Assembly: GCA_008933995.1 (NCBI GenBank)
Contig: WARS01000011.1
Span: forward strand, 11,809,516-11,873,515
Length of the DNA stretch: 64,000 nucleotides
Source of the DNA: Datnioides undecimradiatus
Lineage: Eukaryota; Chordata; Actinopteri; Lobotiformes; Datnioididae
Direction of reading: 5' to 3'
How positions within the stretch are numbered: position 1 is the stretch's first letter; the number at the start of each line of letters is the position of its first letter. A program made the translations under genes and the position numbers. Below are positions 38,916 to 64,000 of this stretch, in pieces. The notes under the pieces were generated by a model. That model was not told the DNA's origin and did no database searches. It was given only the letters and a program-made list of their open reading frames with translations.

Positions 38916-39373
38916 GTCTTACAATTCGCTCCGCGAGACCTCAAAAACTTTCTCTGCCCACAGTAGTAAGAATTAACATTTTTATTTTGACCCCCACAGC
39001 GGAACACGCGAACTTTTCTGTCTCCTCTCCTGAGTTCGCTCTGCTCAGCTGGAAGGATTCAACTGCTGCCTCAACTGTTGTCAGTCAGCTGCGCGTGCCC
39101 CGACACGTTTTGCTCTCGTGCATCGTGCGTGCCTCCCAGCGGCGAACGTGCGCATGTCAACTAAACCGTCTGAGGAGAAGACTGTGGTGATGTCAGTAAC
39201 AGTGGTTAAATAGTTATTCAGATCCTTTATCTACTTGATTTTGAGGACTAGTATCCCAGTGTGAAGATTCGTTATTAAGAAAAAACATGGTATTTGAAAC
39301 ATCTGCGTAAATATCAAGAAACAATCAAGAAAATGTACTTAAAGTAAAAGCAAGAGTAATAAAAGTAAGGGCG
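38916..39373 (-). promoter_or_regulatory. myo5a promoter region
   Basis: The stretch 38920-39190 next to the myo5a ATG is richer in C+G and CpG than its surroundings and probably contains the promoter and 5' UTR. Beyond 39200 the sequence becomes AT-rich. Confidence 0.5.
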
Positions 39374-39534
39374 GATATCGTCACCCTCTTAAAATAATGG
39401 CCTAAGTCATATTTTCAGGTTTTTTCAAAAAACAGAAAAAACTGAAGAAAATATAGAGTGTGTGATATTTATTCATCAAAAAACATTTTTGTTAAAAATG
39501 ACTCAGGCCATTATTTTAAGAAGGTGTTGATATC
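39374..39534. mobile_element. Foldback/MITE-like element with about 40-bp terminal inverted repeats
   Basis: The left arm (39374-39416) and the reverse complement of the right arm (39492-39534) share GATATC and then cttaaaataatggcct with few mismatches. The middle (about 75 bases) is A/T-rich with no ORF. It lies between myo5a and the arpp19 3' end. I could not define a clear target-site duplication, so the superfamily is open. Confidence 0.75.
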
Positions 39535-39973
39535 ATGCATTAAAAATTGGCCACAAGGGGAGCCAGAGGCCCATATCAAATCATTAGATTGGCCTACTCC
39601 TGCATACATGATTGAGCAGCATTTGATTTTTGCAGTTGGTTGATAGAGGCATACCTTTAAACTGCTTTGTGTGGCAGCAACTAATGAAATGACTGTTTTT
39701 TTAAATTAATTTTTATAATTTTAACGTAGGCAGAAATGTCCTTCACAGATACCCAGAAACTAATTATTTGTAAGGTTGCTAGTAACTAAAGCTGTAAAAG
39801 TCTCAAAATGGGCAGAGGAGGATTTTAAAACACCTAGTTTTTTCTTAAATACTGCAATAGTAAACTCTTTAGTGAAGATAGTTTTGTCATTTAGAAACAT
39901 CTGAATGTGGAAAATAAATGCAAGGACACAATCAAATGAATCCAATACATATAAAGATATTATGCAAAACTAT

Positions 39974-40970
39974 TTTATTTACAAAACAAATGGCACAGTG
40001 TGACTGCACAGTAATTGCACATGCACACTTCAGACATGTCAAGGGAGTTTCTTTCCATAAAATCCTAAGTGATTCCAGTCAGACAGTGACAGACATTTCA
40101 GGCAAAATTCACAACTAAGATTCTCACTGAAGGAGCAAATATTGCTCAAGAGAGTTCATTACTTTTAAGGCCATTTTAGAGGTCAGAATGAGATGGAGAC
40201 CAGCAGCAAGTCTTTGCAAACCAATGTCACTAAAATGAATAAAAATACAACTGTATTCAAAGCGTGTGGTAATCTTAAGTGCTGTAAAAGCACAGAATCA
40301 AACAGTTTCACAGAGAGAGGAAAGGACACAATCAAGAATGAGAAAACAAAACAAAAAAATGGATTACTTCACTTTTCACTATACCAACATGCCTCCATAT
40401 GAGCAACATGTGCCAAATTTGAGGGCATATCTGTAAATTACACTTCTATTTCCCACATACATCAGAGAAGGCGGTTGATCTCCCTTGTGGTCATAACTAT
40501 TTTTGCCTCTGTAATTATCATTAAAAGCTTTCTTTCTGCTGATGAAAACAGATCTGCACAGGCTCTTCAGCTGCTGCAATGGAGGCATACAGTGAGGTCT
40601 TCAAGTCTGGTACCACTTTTTTAATTCAGAGTTTTGGACCCTAGTGTATATCCTTAAAAGTGAAAAGGTTCTGTGACAATGACATAGCACTAACATCCAT
40701 TTATATTTACGAGTGTGATATCATGTTCAGATATTACTTACTATACAGTCTTTTTAACAAACTTGAGAAACATTTTCAGCCACTACTTTGTTGGACTTAA
40801 CTCTCTGACATTTCAGATCCTGACAATTACCATTTTTCTCAAGAATTTGACTTGGTACATAACTTGTTCTTAGAGAATACATACAAAGGTGAAAACTAAA
40901 CAAAAACTTAAACAGCAGGTAGATATGAAATGGGGGTTGGAATGGTAACAAAACAGTAAACATAAAACCA
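39974..40970 (-). other. arpp19: Probable arpp19 3' UTR with poly(A) signal
   Basis: About 1 kb downstream of the arpp19 stop, ending at a minus-strand AATAAA (39974-39979). Long AT-rich 3' UTRs are usual for this gene. Several internal T-rich elements are visible but no coding potential. Confidence 0.6.
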
Positions 40971-41883
40971 TCAACCAGCCAGTTTGCTGGCCACAATAGA
41001 AGTCTTTCTTTGAGGCAGGTCCTGAGGTGTTGGGATATGCCCACCTGTGATCTCCGTCTTCTCCGTGGGGGCTGATGGCAACTGTTTATTTTTCATTTTT
41101 GCTTTGGCCATGTTGTAGTCACCAGAGTCAAAATACTTTTGCTGGATAAACAAAAACACATAATGTGACATTACTATAAAGCTGCTGTTGTTTCATGAAT
41201 GGCTAAGCATGTTTAGGTAAGAAACCTACCCCCTTCTGAAGTCTTTTCCTGAGAAGGTCTGAGCCTCCAGGCTTTGCTCCAAGGTTAGGATACCTGGCCT
41301 TCAGTTTGGCCTCCTCTGCCTTCTCTGGACTGATTACTTTGTCCTCCATTTCCTAAAGGAAAGGTACAGAGTGTATGGATGCTGACATGATGAAAGTTAA
41401 GGAGTCGAATTTCGTCCTTAAGATACAGCAACATACATTCTGACAGCAGCAGCAGTCACAGCTAGCATGACTCTATTTATGTTGCATAATATGCAGGCGC
41501 CGCCATGAGGGAAACTCCAACTGGTGTCTGCACTAGCATTAATCTTTCCATTTAACTTAGCATGTTTAGCACAACATTATCTAATGGTAGCCATCGATTG
41601 CGTTACATCTGACTGAGGCAGTACAAACGTTGCACCCCCTCCCAAAACAGAATTTTTCTTTTGCATCACAAACAACCGGTGGAAGGTAACTAGCTCGTCA
41701 CTGTGCGACAGCGTCATTGATTACATTAGCAAAGAGTAGAGTGTTAGCTACTAGCTGACTAGCTTCTTGCTAGCTGCCTGCTATTTTTTCAGATTCGACG
41801 TGCTAGCAACACCGGTTGAAGTTCGTCGCGAAATTTACCTGCTGTTCTTCAGAAGTCCTTGTTTCTTCAACCTCCTCAGACAT
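40971..41883 (-). CDS. arpp19: cAMP-regulated phosphoprotein 19
   Basis: Small disordered endosulfine-family protein. When phosphorylated by Greatwall/MASTL it inhibits PP2A-B55 to allow mitotic entry; PKA phosphorylates a C-terminal site. Three exons: 41883-41839, 41352-41230, 41141-40971, sum 339 nt, 112 aa, the human length. The Greatwall motif FDSGDY places its serine at residue 62, and the PKA-type site RKTS places serine 104 nine residues from the C-terminus KLAG, both at the human positions. Exon 1 ([15 protein letters not shown]) is the variable part. It sits between myo5a and rsl24d1, as expected next to MYO5A in vertebrates. Confidence 0.97.
41728..41780. repeat. TTAGC/CTAGC motif cluster in arpp19 intron 1
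   Basis: Repeated TTAGC and CTAGC motifs (seven or so in about 55 bases), roughly 100 bases inside the transcribed side of the arpp19 start. Similar clusters lie near ap4e1 and rsl24d1. Confidence 0.55.
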
Positions 41884-42874
41884 AACTGTATTGAATTCTT
41901 TTTCTGCTCGCTAAACTAGATGTAACCGGCGTCCAACCAGCTCCTCTGAAAGATGAAAGATGGTACTAGGCGGCTAGGCGGGCGAGGGTATCAGCCTGTC
42001 ATGCAAGCCTGTCCAGCAACAGGCCAATGAATCGATAGCAGAGATGCAGATGGAGCTAGTCTGGGACCATCAGATCATCCCATTACCGCTGTGACAAATG
42101 CACCTGTAAACCCTTTCCTATGTTAAGCTTCTACAGGAAAATATGGTATTAATTCATGTCTTTATGCTTTCAACGGACATGAACACAAAATCTCCATTTA
42201 TTTTACATCTTTGATAACTAGAAATGTTCTTAAAAACTCGATTTTGACTTCCGACATGGATGCAATACTTTGCACTGTCAAGAAAACACATAGGTTTAGC
42301 CCAATTTATAAACTAAGTAATCCGTAAGTGTCATCTTTTCCATTTCTTTTGAATATGGAAAAAAATCATGCTTTTGTCAATTTTCGTAGTATTTCTTTTT
42401 AGCACTTGTATTACAGCTCTAATCTGTCAAGTAGTAAAGACCAATCAGATCAACATAGAACATAAGTCAAAGTGCCTTAATGTATATTTATGGAAAAAAA
42501 AATAAAAGTCATGCCACAAACCCATTAATGAATGGCAAGTAACATGGCTTGATGAATAAGGTTTTTTATATTAAATCTTAATTTTGTTTGTTGGAGTAAA
42601 TATGTTTGAATCAGAAAATGAATAACGTGGAAATTAAGAACATGACCACATGACTTACTGTGCCAAAATCACATAGTATGCATATATACCCTGTCTTGGT
42701 CCATAATGTACATACTTGCACAAAGACCAGCATCATGACAAGTGCAAAAAAGCACATGTAACACACAAGTGACATGTCTGATCTGTTATTAACTGGTAGC
42801 AAATTATATTAACTTGGTAGCAGCAGAAAAATAGACACAGAACAAAGAAAAGCAATTTCCAAAAGATGTTTTTT
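41884..42874 (-). promoter_or_regulatory. arpp19 5' flank and gap to rsl24d1
   Basis: 41884-42010 has several CpG sites and is the likely arpp19 promoter and 5' UTR. From 42050 to 42874 the sequence is AT-rich and I see no gene. Confidence 0.5.
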
Positions 42875-43187
42875 TTTAATATTTTGTCGGTTATCTTTAA
42901 ACATTTTCTACATTACTGTAATACATTATATGGGATGGAGTAAATTCTTTACAGACCCGACTATTAGTCAGAAAAAGAACTGGGAGTTATGTAGTTAACT
43001 GTTGCTGGGTCAGAGTTCTTTAGGAGGTCAGTGCTTTCAGTGTTTGTATAACAATTTCAAACTGAATGCATTACTGTGTCCGTCATCAGCCATTTGGAAA
43101 TTTTAATTCCAAAACAGAAGTACAATATAACTCAAGGTCAACTTGCTCACGAGTTCCATCACAAACAAAATCCTGCTTGGGTATAAA
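42875..43187 (-). other. rsl24d1: Probable rsl24d1 3' UTR
   Basis: Sequence from the rsl24d1 stop to a minus-strand ATTAAA at 42875-42880, a common variant poly(A) signal. AT-rich, no ORF. Confidence 0.45.
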
Positions 43188-45629
43188 TTAATTATCTTCA
43201 TCTCCCATTTCCACGTCTTCTTGCAACTTCTGGACCATTTTGTCCTCCATCTGTTTGGCCTTTCCTGTAAAAGACAAAGGCAAAATATGAACAATGCTGA
43301 AATCATGAACTAATCTAAAGGACATTCATTGTGAAACATTTTATTAAGCCCAGTGGGTTTTTATTAAATAATGGATATTTTACAAATATTCATCATTGCC
43401 AAATTGTACAACATCATGCTGCCCAGCTGGACTGTATGGCCTGAAGTGGACTGTGTGTGTGTGTGTGTATCTATGTATAAAAAGAAAATCAACATGTACA
43501 TGATTTCACATTTCACACTTACCTGCATGTGGTGCTTTGATAAGGTGAATATTTTTCTTTACTTCGTTGATGGCCTCTTCCTTCTCCAATTGCTTGCCCT
43601 TCTTTAATCTAAGTGGAGATAAAAACAGTAAATGTAAGGCAAACACTGTCAATGCCAACGTCCTTAAATTAAAAACTATTTAATGTTACTCTTTAAGATT
43701 AAATGTCCAACAAAGAACACAAAATGACTTGCTCACCGGTTCATGATAAATCTTGCCTGTCGTTTCTGTTTTATTTCTTCCACCCTCTTCATTGCTTCCA
43801 CTGTTGACATTAAAAGTGACACAAAACTCTGTTTAAAAAAAAAGAAAATATTTTCACAGCAAGCACACATGAGAAATAAATATGCACATTACCTGTCTTC
43901 TCCCACAGATCTCTGTTATATTTAACAGGTATATTTCTGCGTTTCTCGAACTCCAAAGAGTTATCCTGAAAGAGAGGACATTTGTTGGATTAGTAACAGT
44001 AAAATGATTACACACTGACAGTCAGGGGCTCAACAGTCAACCAACTCACCACTGTCAATTCCTTTCCTGACGCCTTTCTGAATGCTTTGGTCCATCTTGT
44101 TTTTCTTGGGTTACGTTTCTTCTTGAAGTTCTTGATGCATTTTGATCGGCAGAATCTGAATGTCTACATATATTTTAAAAAGAAAGACAGAAAAACAAAT
44201 AACTTAAGATAAACAGATAAACATCATATTGTTCTACAGGGCTGAGGGACAAACAAACAAATACATATTAACACTACTGGTGTGTGAATTGTCCAATAAG
44301 TTCCAAGAACTGCAGTAAAGACACAGCAAAAGTACAATAGAAGTAGTTAAGAAAATGGTGTCACCATTACATTAGTCTGTCCATAAAAGAGAACTAACAA
44401 GGGAGAAAGCAACTATAACATGTTTCACTTGGTGCATATCTGGGTCACCATCATTCAGTAAGTTTAAGTCATCAGAAGTGTTTATGTGCCAATGTAAAAG
44501 ATGATTTAGTTTTCATGTTCACCATGGTATCAAATTTTGTACATCTGTATTATTAATTAAAAGGGTATATACAAAAGGGTTTAATGTTTATCCAATGCTA
44601 TGCTTAGTGTCAAAATGCAATTTTTTGTTTTACATTTCTTTCTCAAATACAAATTTGCAATATTGAGTAGATTATTTTGTGTTAGATAAAGTTACACCAA
44701 ATCTGCACATCGTCTACAGGATGAACATGATTATTCTAACTGTAATTAAAAAAAAACACCAATGCATATGCACTGTAAGCAATGCATACTATCATAGAAA
44801 CAAATTCAAAAACAATGAACAGGCTTTATTTCAAAGCTATTTGATTCTGGAAGTATTACTGAATTAAAATACATTTATATGGCGCCTTTCAGAACAACTT
44901 TACGACGTGATTTAGACTAAAAACAAATGCTAAAAGAACAAAGTCCATAATATAAGACGTATTTGTTGCAAGTATTTTATCCTGTTTTGCAACAGAATAA
45001 GGCACTGTATACTACAGACAATCATCAAGAATAGTCAAGTAAAAACAAAACAAAAAAAAAAATCAAATTTAATACAAATTAAATAAATATCCCGAAAACA
45101 TTATACTGAACTGAACTGAGAGAAATAATATTAAGAGCGTTTTCTGACTACAAGTGTTGACGATTTGTCTTGTCAAATATTTTAACTGCGCACCTTCAGA
45201 GGGCGCAATTACTCCACAGGTCAAAACTGAGGCCCTGCTAGTTAAATGTCCGGACCCTTAATCAACTTATTTCCTATTGAACGCAGCGTGGCTCTGACAT
45301 GTCATAAACCAATACGTTGAGGTTATGTGTTTCTACTACACATGGTACATCACTTTTAACTTAGGCATTTAATGATTACGTTGAGTTATTTAAATGCTAA
45401 AGCCATGTCTTCATTCCACGTGACAGAATACAGCACGTTACGTTAGCGGGCTAACATTAGCACGCTGGCTAACGAACGTGCATCAACACTTAAACACGAG
45501 CTTCTGTTAGACTTGCTGGAAAATTGAGGCGGATAAACAGTGTCATACCTTACAGTCGTTCCGTACAAACATCGCCCCATGTCCGGGGTACACTGGTCCC
45601 GAGCAGAAATAACACTTCTCGATGCGCAT
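43188..45629 (-). CDS. rsl24d1: Ribosome biogenesis protein RLP24 (ribosomal L24 domain-containing 1)
   Basis: Nucleolar 60S assembly factor, the orthologue of yeast Rlp24. It holds the eL24 site on pre-60S particles and recruits the AAA-ATPase that later removes it. Six exons: 45629-45549, 44163-44050, 43965-43893, 43800-43737, 43608-43523, 43264-43188, sum 495 nt, 164 aa against 163 in human. [18 protein letters not shown] opens the L24e zinc-binding domain, with C6, C9, C32 and C36 as ligands. A basic middle ([10 protein letters not shown]) and a long helical tail ending [10 protein letters not shown] follow. A TG microsatellite lies in the last intron. I looked for an intronic box C/D snoRNA and did not find a convincing one. 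Confidence 0.97.
43451..43468. repeat. (TG)n microsatellite in rsl24d1 intron 5
   Basis: Nine TG units on the plus strand within the last rsl24d1 intron; not at a splice junction. Confidence 0.8.
45441..45474. repeat. TTAGC/GCTAAC motif cluster near rsl24d1 start
   Basis: Four TTAGC or GCTAA motifs in about 34 bases, roughly 160 bases inside rsl24d1 from its ATG. Confidence 0.55.
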
Positions 45630-46337
45630 TTTCACAGCAGATGTGCTGCCTGCGACTAGTGACAAAAACAAGACCGCCCTGTATCTTCTTCTTCCCCTTC
45701 GTGCACTCCGCCGGCAGCTAAAGCGCCTGTTGGAGGTTTTCTGCCCCCTGCTGGACACTCTGTGACACAGGTCAATACTACTTCTAAATGACTCATTTTC
45801 AATGTATTATTGTTACTTTTTTTCGCATCCAATCTCGTGAACACGGATAATAAAAATTGTGTTCAAATTGATACAATTTAAAACACTATGATTATTACTT
45901 TTAATACATTTAGCTCATTTAACTGTGCATATTTATACCATAATTCCTTATTTATTAATTTAATCTTCAACACCTGATGGTACAATATTTTCAGAATGTT
46001 TGACAGCTGTGTTTGTAAATCTTGCTGCTTCCTGTCTCATACAGCAGGGGATCATGGTGCTATCCTGTGTGACTCTGTACAACTGTGGAGTCAAACATAG
46101 CTTTACATATTGTCTTTGCACTTACTTTGACACCTATTAACAAAGCTTATGTTGTTTCTTACAACCTATGCATAGTATGTAACTGTATATTAAATGCAGC
46201 ATCATTCAAAATACTCTTTATATTACCTTTTCAGTAAATATTTTAATGGGAGTCTCATTTCTCTCTCTCTCAAGCACACAAAGACACAATGATAAAGCAG
46301 ACAAAGTGAAACACAAAATGTTTTTTTCCAGTACAAT
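45630..46337 (-). promoter_or_regulatory. rsl24d1 promoter and gap to prtg
   Basis: 45630-45760 contains CpG sites and is the likely rsl24d1 promoter. The rest up to the prtg poly(A) signal is AT-rich with no recognisable feature. Confidence 0.5.
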
Positions 46338-48188
46338 TTTATTATCTAGCATTGTGATCATTGAGAGTATCAAAAAAGTCTGTTGCAACATTTCAACACT
46401 TAAAATAATTTGCTTTGTTGCTCACTTTGGTTTAAAAGATGTATTTTGGTATTCAAAAGCAGAATATCAGAAAACCATAACTTAAATAATAACAGTTAAG
46501 TCTACACTCTAAATCTACATTTGGCACCTGAGTTAAGTCAGCAAAATTATGACGCATGACACAGAACTTGAAACCAGTTGTATTAATTTAGTAAAATGTC
46601 ACATTACATTGGGAAATGTTTTTTGTTTTCAACATGCTATAAAGACAATCTAAATTAAAAATTTTCAATGTAACCTACGAATCATTCAGGTGAAATTTCA
46701 TGGCGATAAAGGTTATGACATCTCAAACTTTAAAAAACAAAAAGTAAAAATGCCTTTCTAGTAATCAAAACCACTGGAAATCATATTACATTTAAATGCA
46801 AATAATGTAAATGAAAACCAAAGAAAATCACTAAATAACAGAGACTTCAAGTTTCTTTGGTTAGGATTATTTGTATTACAAAGATATAAAAATTGATTAT
46901 GTTGCTCTTCACACATTGGGTTTTCATTTTGATAGTCAGAATCCTTCATTGTCACACCTGGACAGGAAATATTATGGAGACAGAAAGAGCATCTTCCCCA
47001 TACAGCATTATTGGTGAACGGTAACAGATGATTCTCAGAACAAAGAATAAATATCATCATCCATCACTGGCTGGACACACTGGATCTTTGGTCTTGTGTC
47101 AATACTTTTCACCTCATCGTACCAAGGATCAACTGAATGAAAAGCCATACCCATCTGAGGAAGGAGACAACTCTTTGGATAATAGCATCGGCATCACCGC
47201 TGCGTTTAGCAATGGTCTAGAAGGCAAATGGAACGCAAGCCGGGAGACTTGTGCTAAAGCTTTTACCAGAATAAAGCATCAAGAAAATTTACATTGAGAA
47301 AAGCATTCAAACCATTCTAAGGGAAATTTACATCATTGGCAAGAACAATATTTTGGCAAATGCACCCTCAATGTACACCCACTATATTTTTGGTTGCCTG
47401 AGAATATTTACTGTATTATCAAAAACTCTTTGGGTAAACTTCTTCACGTCTTTGGATCTCATCTTCTATGGTATGCAAAGCCCTTTTGATATTAAGGCCA
47501 TGTTAAAGCTTTGAGTACAGTGCATTGAAAATGCCAAACAGTATTTTATGATAAAGCTCAAATAGTTTGACAATATCTAATGCACTTGTTATTTTCACAA
47601 CATACACCATTCAAACAATGGGAAACAAAAGCTCTTTCAACCGTGAAAATAAGAGAATTGAGAGAATTCAAAAAATGAGGACCTCTAGAGAAAACCGCCC
47701 CAACCGAGGTAAAAAGACATGGCAATGAAATGTTTTCACCTTGTCCCCTGAGTCTGAGATAACACTGCACCATAACTGGTGAAAAGGAGGTAGTAATGTA
47801 TGTACAATAACAGAACATGGAGGTAGAAAATCAGTCAGAGGGGAACTACACCCCCTGCTCCAGTGGAAAGTAATTAAATATAATGAAAATGTATCACAGT
47901 ACATTTCTGACATTCTTTTTAACATTCATCATGGGTGAGCTTTGGTTTAGGACAGACAACGCCAAACACAGACAAACAGATAGAAAGTTAACAAAGGTGG
48001 AAATAAAATGTTATAACAAACATTCATACAAAATCCTGAGGTAGATCCGAAGCAAAAGCACATTTCCTCCATCGCAGCAGCTGGCTTCCTGATCCCTCAG
48101 GAAATAACTGAGGGGCTCGATTCAGAAAGCAAACGAGGTAGAAGTGGCTTAGCTTCGGCTGCTGGAGGTAGGTCTAGGCCAGGTGGTG
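46338..48188 (-). other. prtg: Probable prtg 3' UTR with poly(A) signal
   Basis: About 1.85 kb downstream of the prtg stop, ending at a minus-strand AATAAA (46338-46343). AT-rich, no other gene visible on either strand. Confidence 0.55.
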
Positions 48189-61734
<13,546 letters not shown>

Positions 61735-61960
61735 TTATCCGGATTGTTGTGTCATTTTCCCCCCAACAGCGAACCGCCGCTCTCCTGCGTGCCGTCCGTA
61801 TGTCCCCAAAAACACTTCTGGCAGCAGCCGAGGACCAACGGCTCTACGGGGGTGCCGGGGCTCCAAGTCCCCCGCCCTCTCACGCATGCGCAAACAGCAC
61901 CGGGTCAGAAGCATGTGGTAGCTTGTCTCAGTGAGGTCTGGGGACCCCAGGGGCCCCCAG
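61735..61960 (-). promoter_or_regulatory. prtg CpG-rich promoter and 5' UTR
   Basis: GC- and CpG-rich block immediately upstream of the prtg ATG, sharply different from the AT-rich flanks. Likely promoter; no TATA box recognised. Confidence 0.6.
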
Positions 61961-64000
61961 GAGGAACTGCCACAAAATGTAGAACTGGAAATAGTAATGG
62001 TATATTCAGTGCAGCTACAGGAACGTGTAATGACCAGAAATTGTGATTTTCTCCTATGAGGTCATCACCTGGCACAACTCTTCTCCTCAGACAAGGGTCA
62101 TATGTATGTAACACTGTAACAAAACCTGCCTGAGTGGCCTAATACAGTGTATCTATTATCTAATTTGGTTGTTTACATTGGCAAATACACAGAGGCAGGA
62201 ATGCCTTTGAATTGCATTCAGTCTCAACCCATAATTTCTCCATCTATCTTTGAGTTTTGCTGCTTTTATGAGCATATAATCTGTCTTCCTAATATATTGT
62301 GTCTGTGGAGTTAACTGCTCTGTGTGATTAAACTTGTCTTACCCACAATAATGTCATTCTGTCTATGTTGTTATTTAACTTTTGCCTTTTCTGCTCCTTT
62401 AGTTTATAAGACATCTATTGCGTGTCTGTCTCTCCTGGAAGAGGAATCCTTCTGCTGTTGATCCTCCTGTTAAAAGGGATTTTTAGAGAAGTATTTCCTT
62501 CTGAAAACTGGAGGGTCCAAGGTTAAAGGCTTGCATGTTGTGTAGTGTCACATGACAAAGTTGTGATTTTTGGCTTTGTACATAAAAATGACTTGACTTG
62601 AATTGAGTTGTTCAATAAGTCTAGTGTTTGTGTTTCTTTCAGTCAAACTGTTAACACACTATATAAAACTGGAATGCACATACACACTAAGCTCTAACAT
62701 GGTCTTCATACTAAATGCCATACAGTATTTTTTTAAACTACAAGCTGATCAGTGATCAACTACTGATCTCCCATGTAGCAACGTAGCCTAATGAGATCTT
62801 CTTCTCTTTACATCACATATTTAACCTCCTAAGACCTAAACTCTTGCATGGCATGCTTTATTGATTTCTCTTTGTTATTTGGGTTGATTGGGACCTGCTA
62901 AGTGTAAAAACAAATAATTATTTTTTTGCATTCCCAAAATGTGTTGTCCACATATGTGGACGCCAGGTCCTAGGAGGTTAAGACAGCAAAATAAGGTGAA
63001 CATTGTGAAATATCAGTTAAACCAAAGGCCTCTGATAATAAGGCCACACTGGATGACACCTGCCTCTACCACAGAACCTGGTAATTATGAAGAGATATTG
63101 ATGGCTGCAAGTCAGCTGCCTAATGAATTCAGATATTGATCGACCATGCCTTTTGACAATGACCCTCCCTCCTCCCAGCCTTCATTCAATAGCACCACAA
63201 TGGGTTCCAGCTGTGAGATCAGCCATGCTGCATCAGCAAAACACCCATCCATTGGCACAGGTAAATGAAGTCATCGCGTGTAGACCAGGAAATGTGTTGT
63301 CCCTTTCAAAAAATATTATGTAGCCCTTGTTGGCAACAATATTTCTGAATGGTTGTGCTGTGATTTTAAGGAATTACTGGCACAGACATTCACCACCACA
63401 CTTCAATATCCAATCAAATGAGGAGAGGCGAGTGTAATTATGTATTGATTAGAGCTAACTATTGATTTAATCATCTAAAGCCTTATAGTAATAATTCAAG
63501 GCTCAAAACCACAGGTCAGGTTAACAGCATCCAATAAGATTTTAACTCAATAATTTAGATTTTAAAATTATTTTAATAATGATTCTATATCCAGCAGAAA
63601 CACATGCATCTGATAGTATGAATCTACATGAAATTGTTTTTATTAGGAAACACACTTAGTCATAGGTTAGCCCCCTGATGTGTGTCCAGACTACAGTAAT
63701 TATGATGCATCAGTTTGCATACATTAGAACAAAGCTAATGTTTTATTCCTCAGAGAAAAAAATGTTTCCATTGCCGTCACAAAACTAATGATTTTAGTTT
63801 TGAAAATGATGGCACGTAAACAAGAGATTAGACATCTGTATTTCTGCCTCACTTCATCTGTAGTCTTTGGTTATTGGTAAGTTGTATACAAACAGGAAAC
63901 ATGATCTGGCATTGCTTATGAAATCTGTCGACTCATGTTGCCAAATGTTGTGGTGTGGAGGTCGAGGTTACCACTGGGCACCACATGGCTAAAGGTTAGG
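61961..64000. other. Intergenic region upstream of prtg
   Basis: About 2 kb with no coding exon that I can support on either strand. The only structured feature is the TTAA-flanked element at 62821-62981. Confidence 0.5.
62821..62981. mobile_element. piggyBac-like MITE flanked by TTAA duplications
   Basis: A 153-bp non-coding unit (62825-62977) is bounded on both sides by TTAA, the piggyBac target-site duplication. The ends are inverted repeats: CCTCCTAAGACCT on the left against CCTCCTAGGACCT read inward from the right, one mismatch in 13. Near the right end is a perfect 16-base palindrome, GTCCACATATGTGGAC (62946-62961). No transposase is present, so it would be non-autonomous. Confidence 0.8.

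Noticed and set aside
43188..45629. Intronic snoRNA in rsl24d1
   Set aside because: TGATGA-like strings on the minus strand (near 44471 and 45021) have no correctly spaced box D or terminal stem.

Overview
This window is vertebrate nuclear DNA, almost certainly from a teleost fish. Every gene is split into many short exons with GT-AG introns, the background is AT-rich, and introns are short (often 80-300 bp). Exons translate into close relatives of human proteins. Degenerate fish-type interspersed repeats and CA/TG microsatellites are scattered between and inside genes. I saw no bacterial, phage, CRISPR, rRNA or tRNA signal.

All seven protein genes lie on the minus strand. From right to left (transcription direction) they are: prtg (protogenin, 48189-61734, 19 exons, about 1184 aa), rsl24d1 (43188-45629, 6 exons, 164 aa), arpp19 (40971-41883, 3 exons, 112 aa), myo5a-type myosin V (25802-38915, 40 exons, about 1820 aa), myo5c-type myosin V (14236-23697, 40 exons, about 1742 aa), gnb5 (9231-13088, 11 exons, 353 aa) and ap4e1 (7705 running off the left edge at 1; 18 exons seen, 896 codons, C-terminal ear missing). 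I reconstructed exon boundaries by hand from ORF continuity, splice consensus and remembered human proteins. Summed exon lengths agree in frame for gnb5, arpp19, rsl24d1, prtg and the visible part of ap4e1. The two long myosins are each off by about one base somewhere, so one boundary in each may be wrong.

The gene set matches human 15q21 (GNB5-MYO5C-MYO5A-ARPP19 adjacent; RSL24D1, PRTG and AP4E1 in the same band), packed here into 64 kb. The genes do not form a pathway. They cover membrane traffic (AP-4, two class V myosins), G-protein regulation (GNB5), mitotic control (ARPP19), ribosome assembly (RSL24D1) and developmental cell-surface signalling (PRTG).

I do not see a new biological system. 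The best points for a second look are a textbook U12-type AT-AC intron in ap4e1, a TTAA-flanked piggyBac-like MITE and a second foldback element, dinucleotide repeats that themselves form splice sites in myo5c and gnb5, and a myo5a copy that appears to lack the dynein-light-chain exon region.
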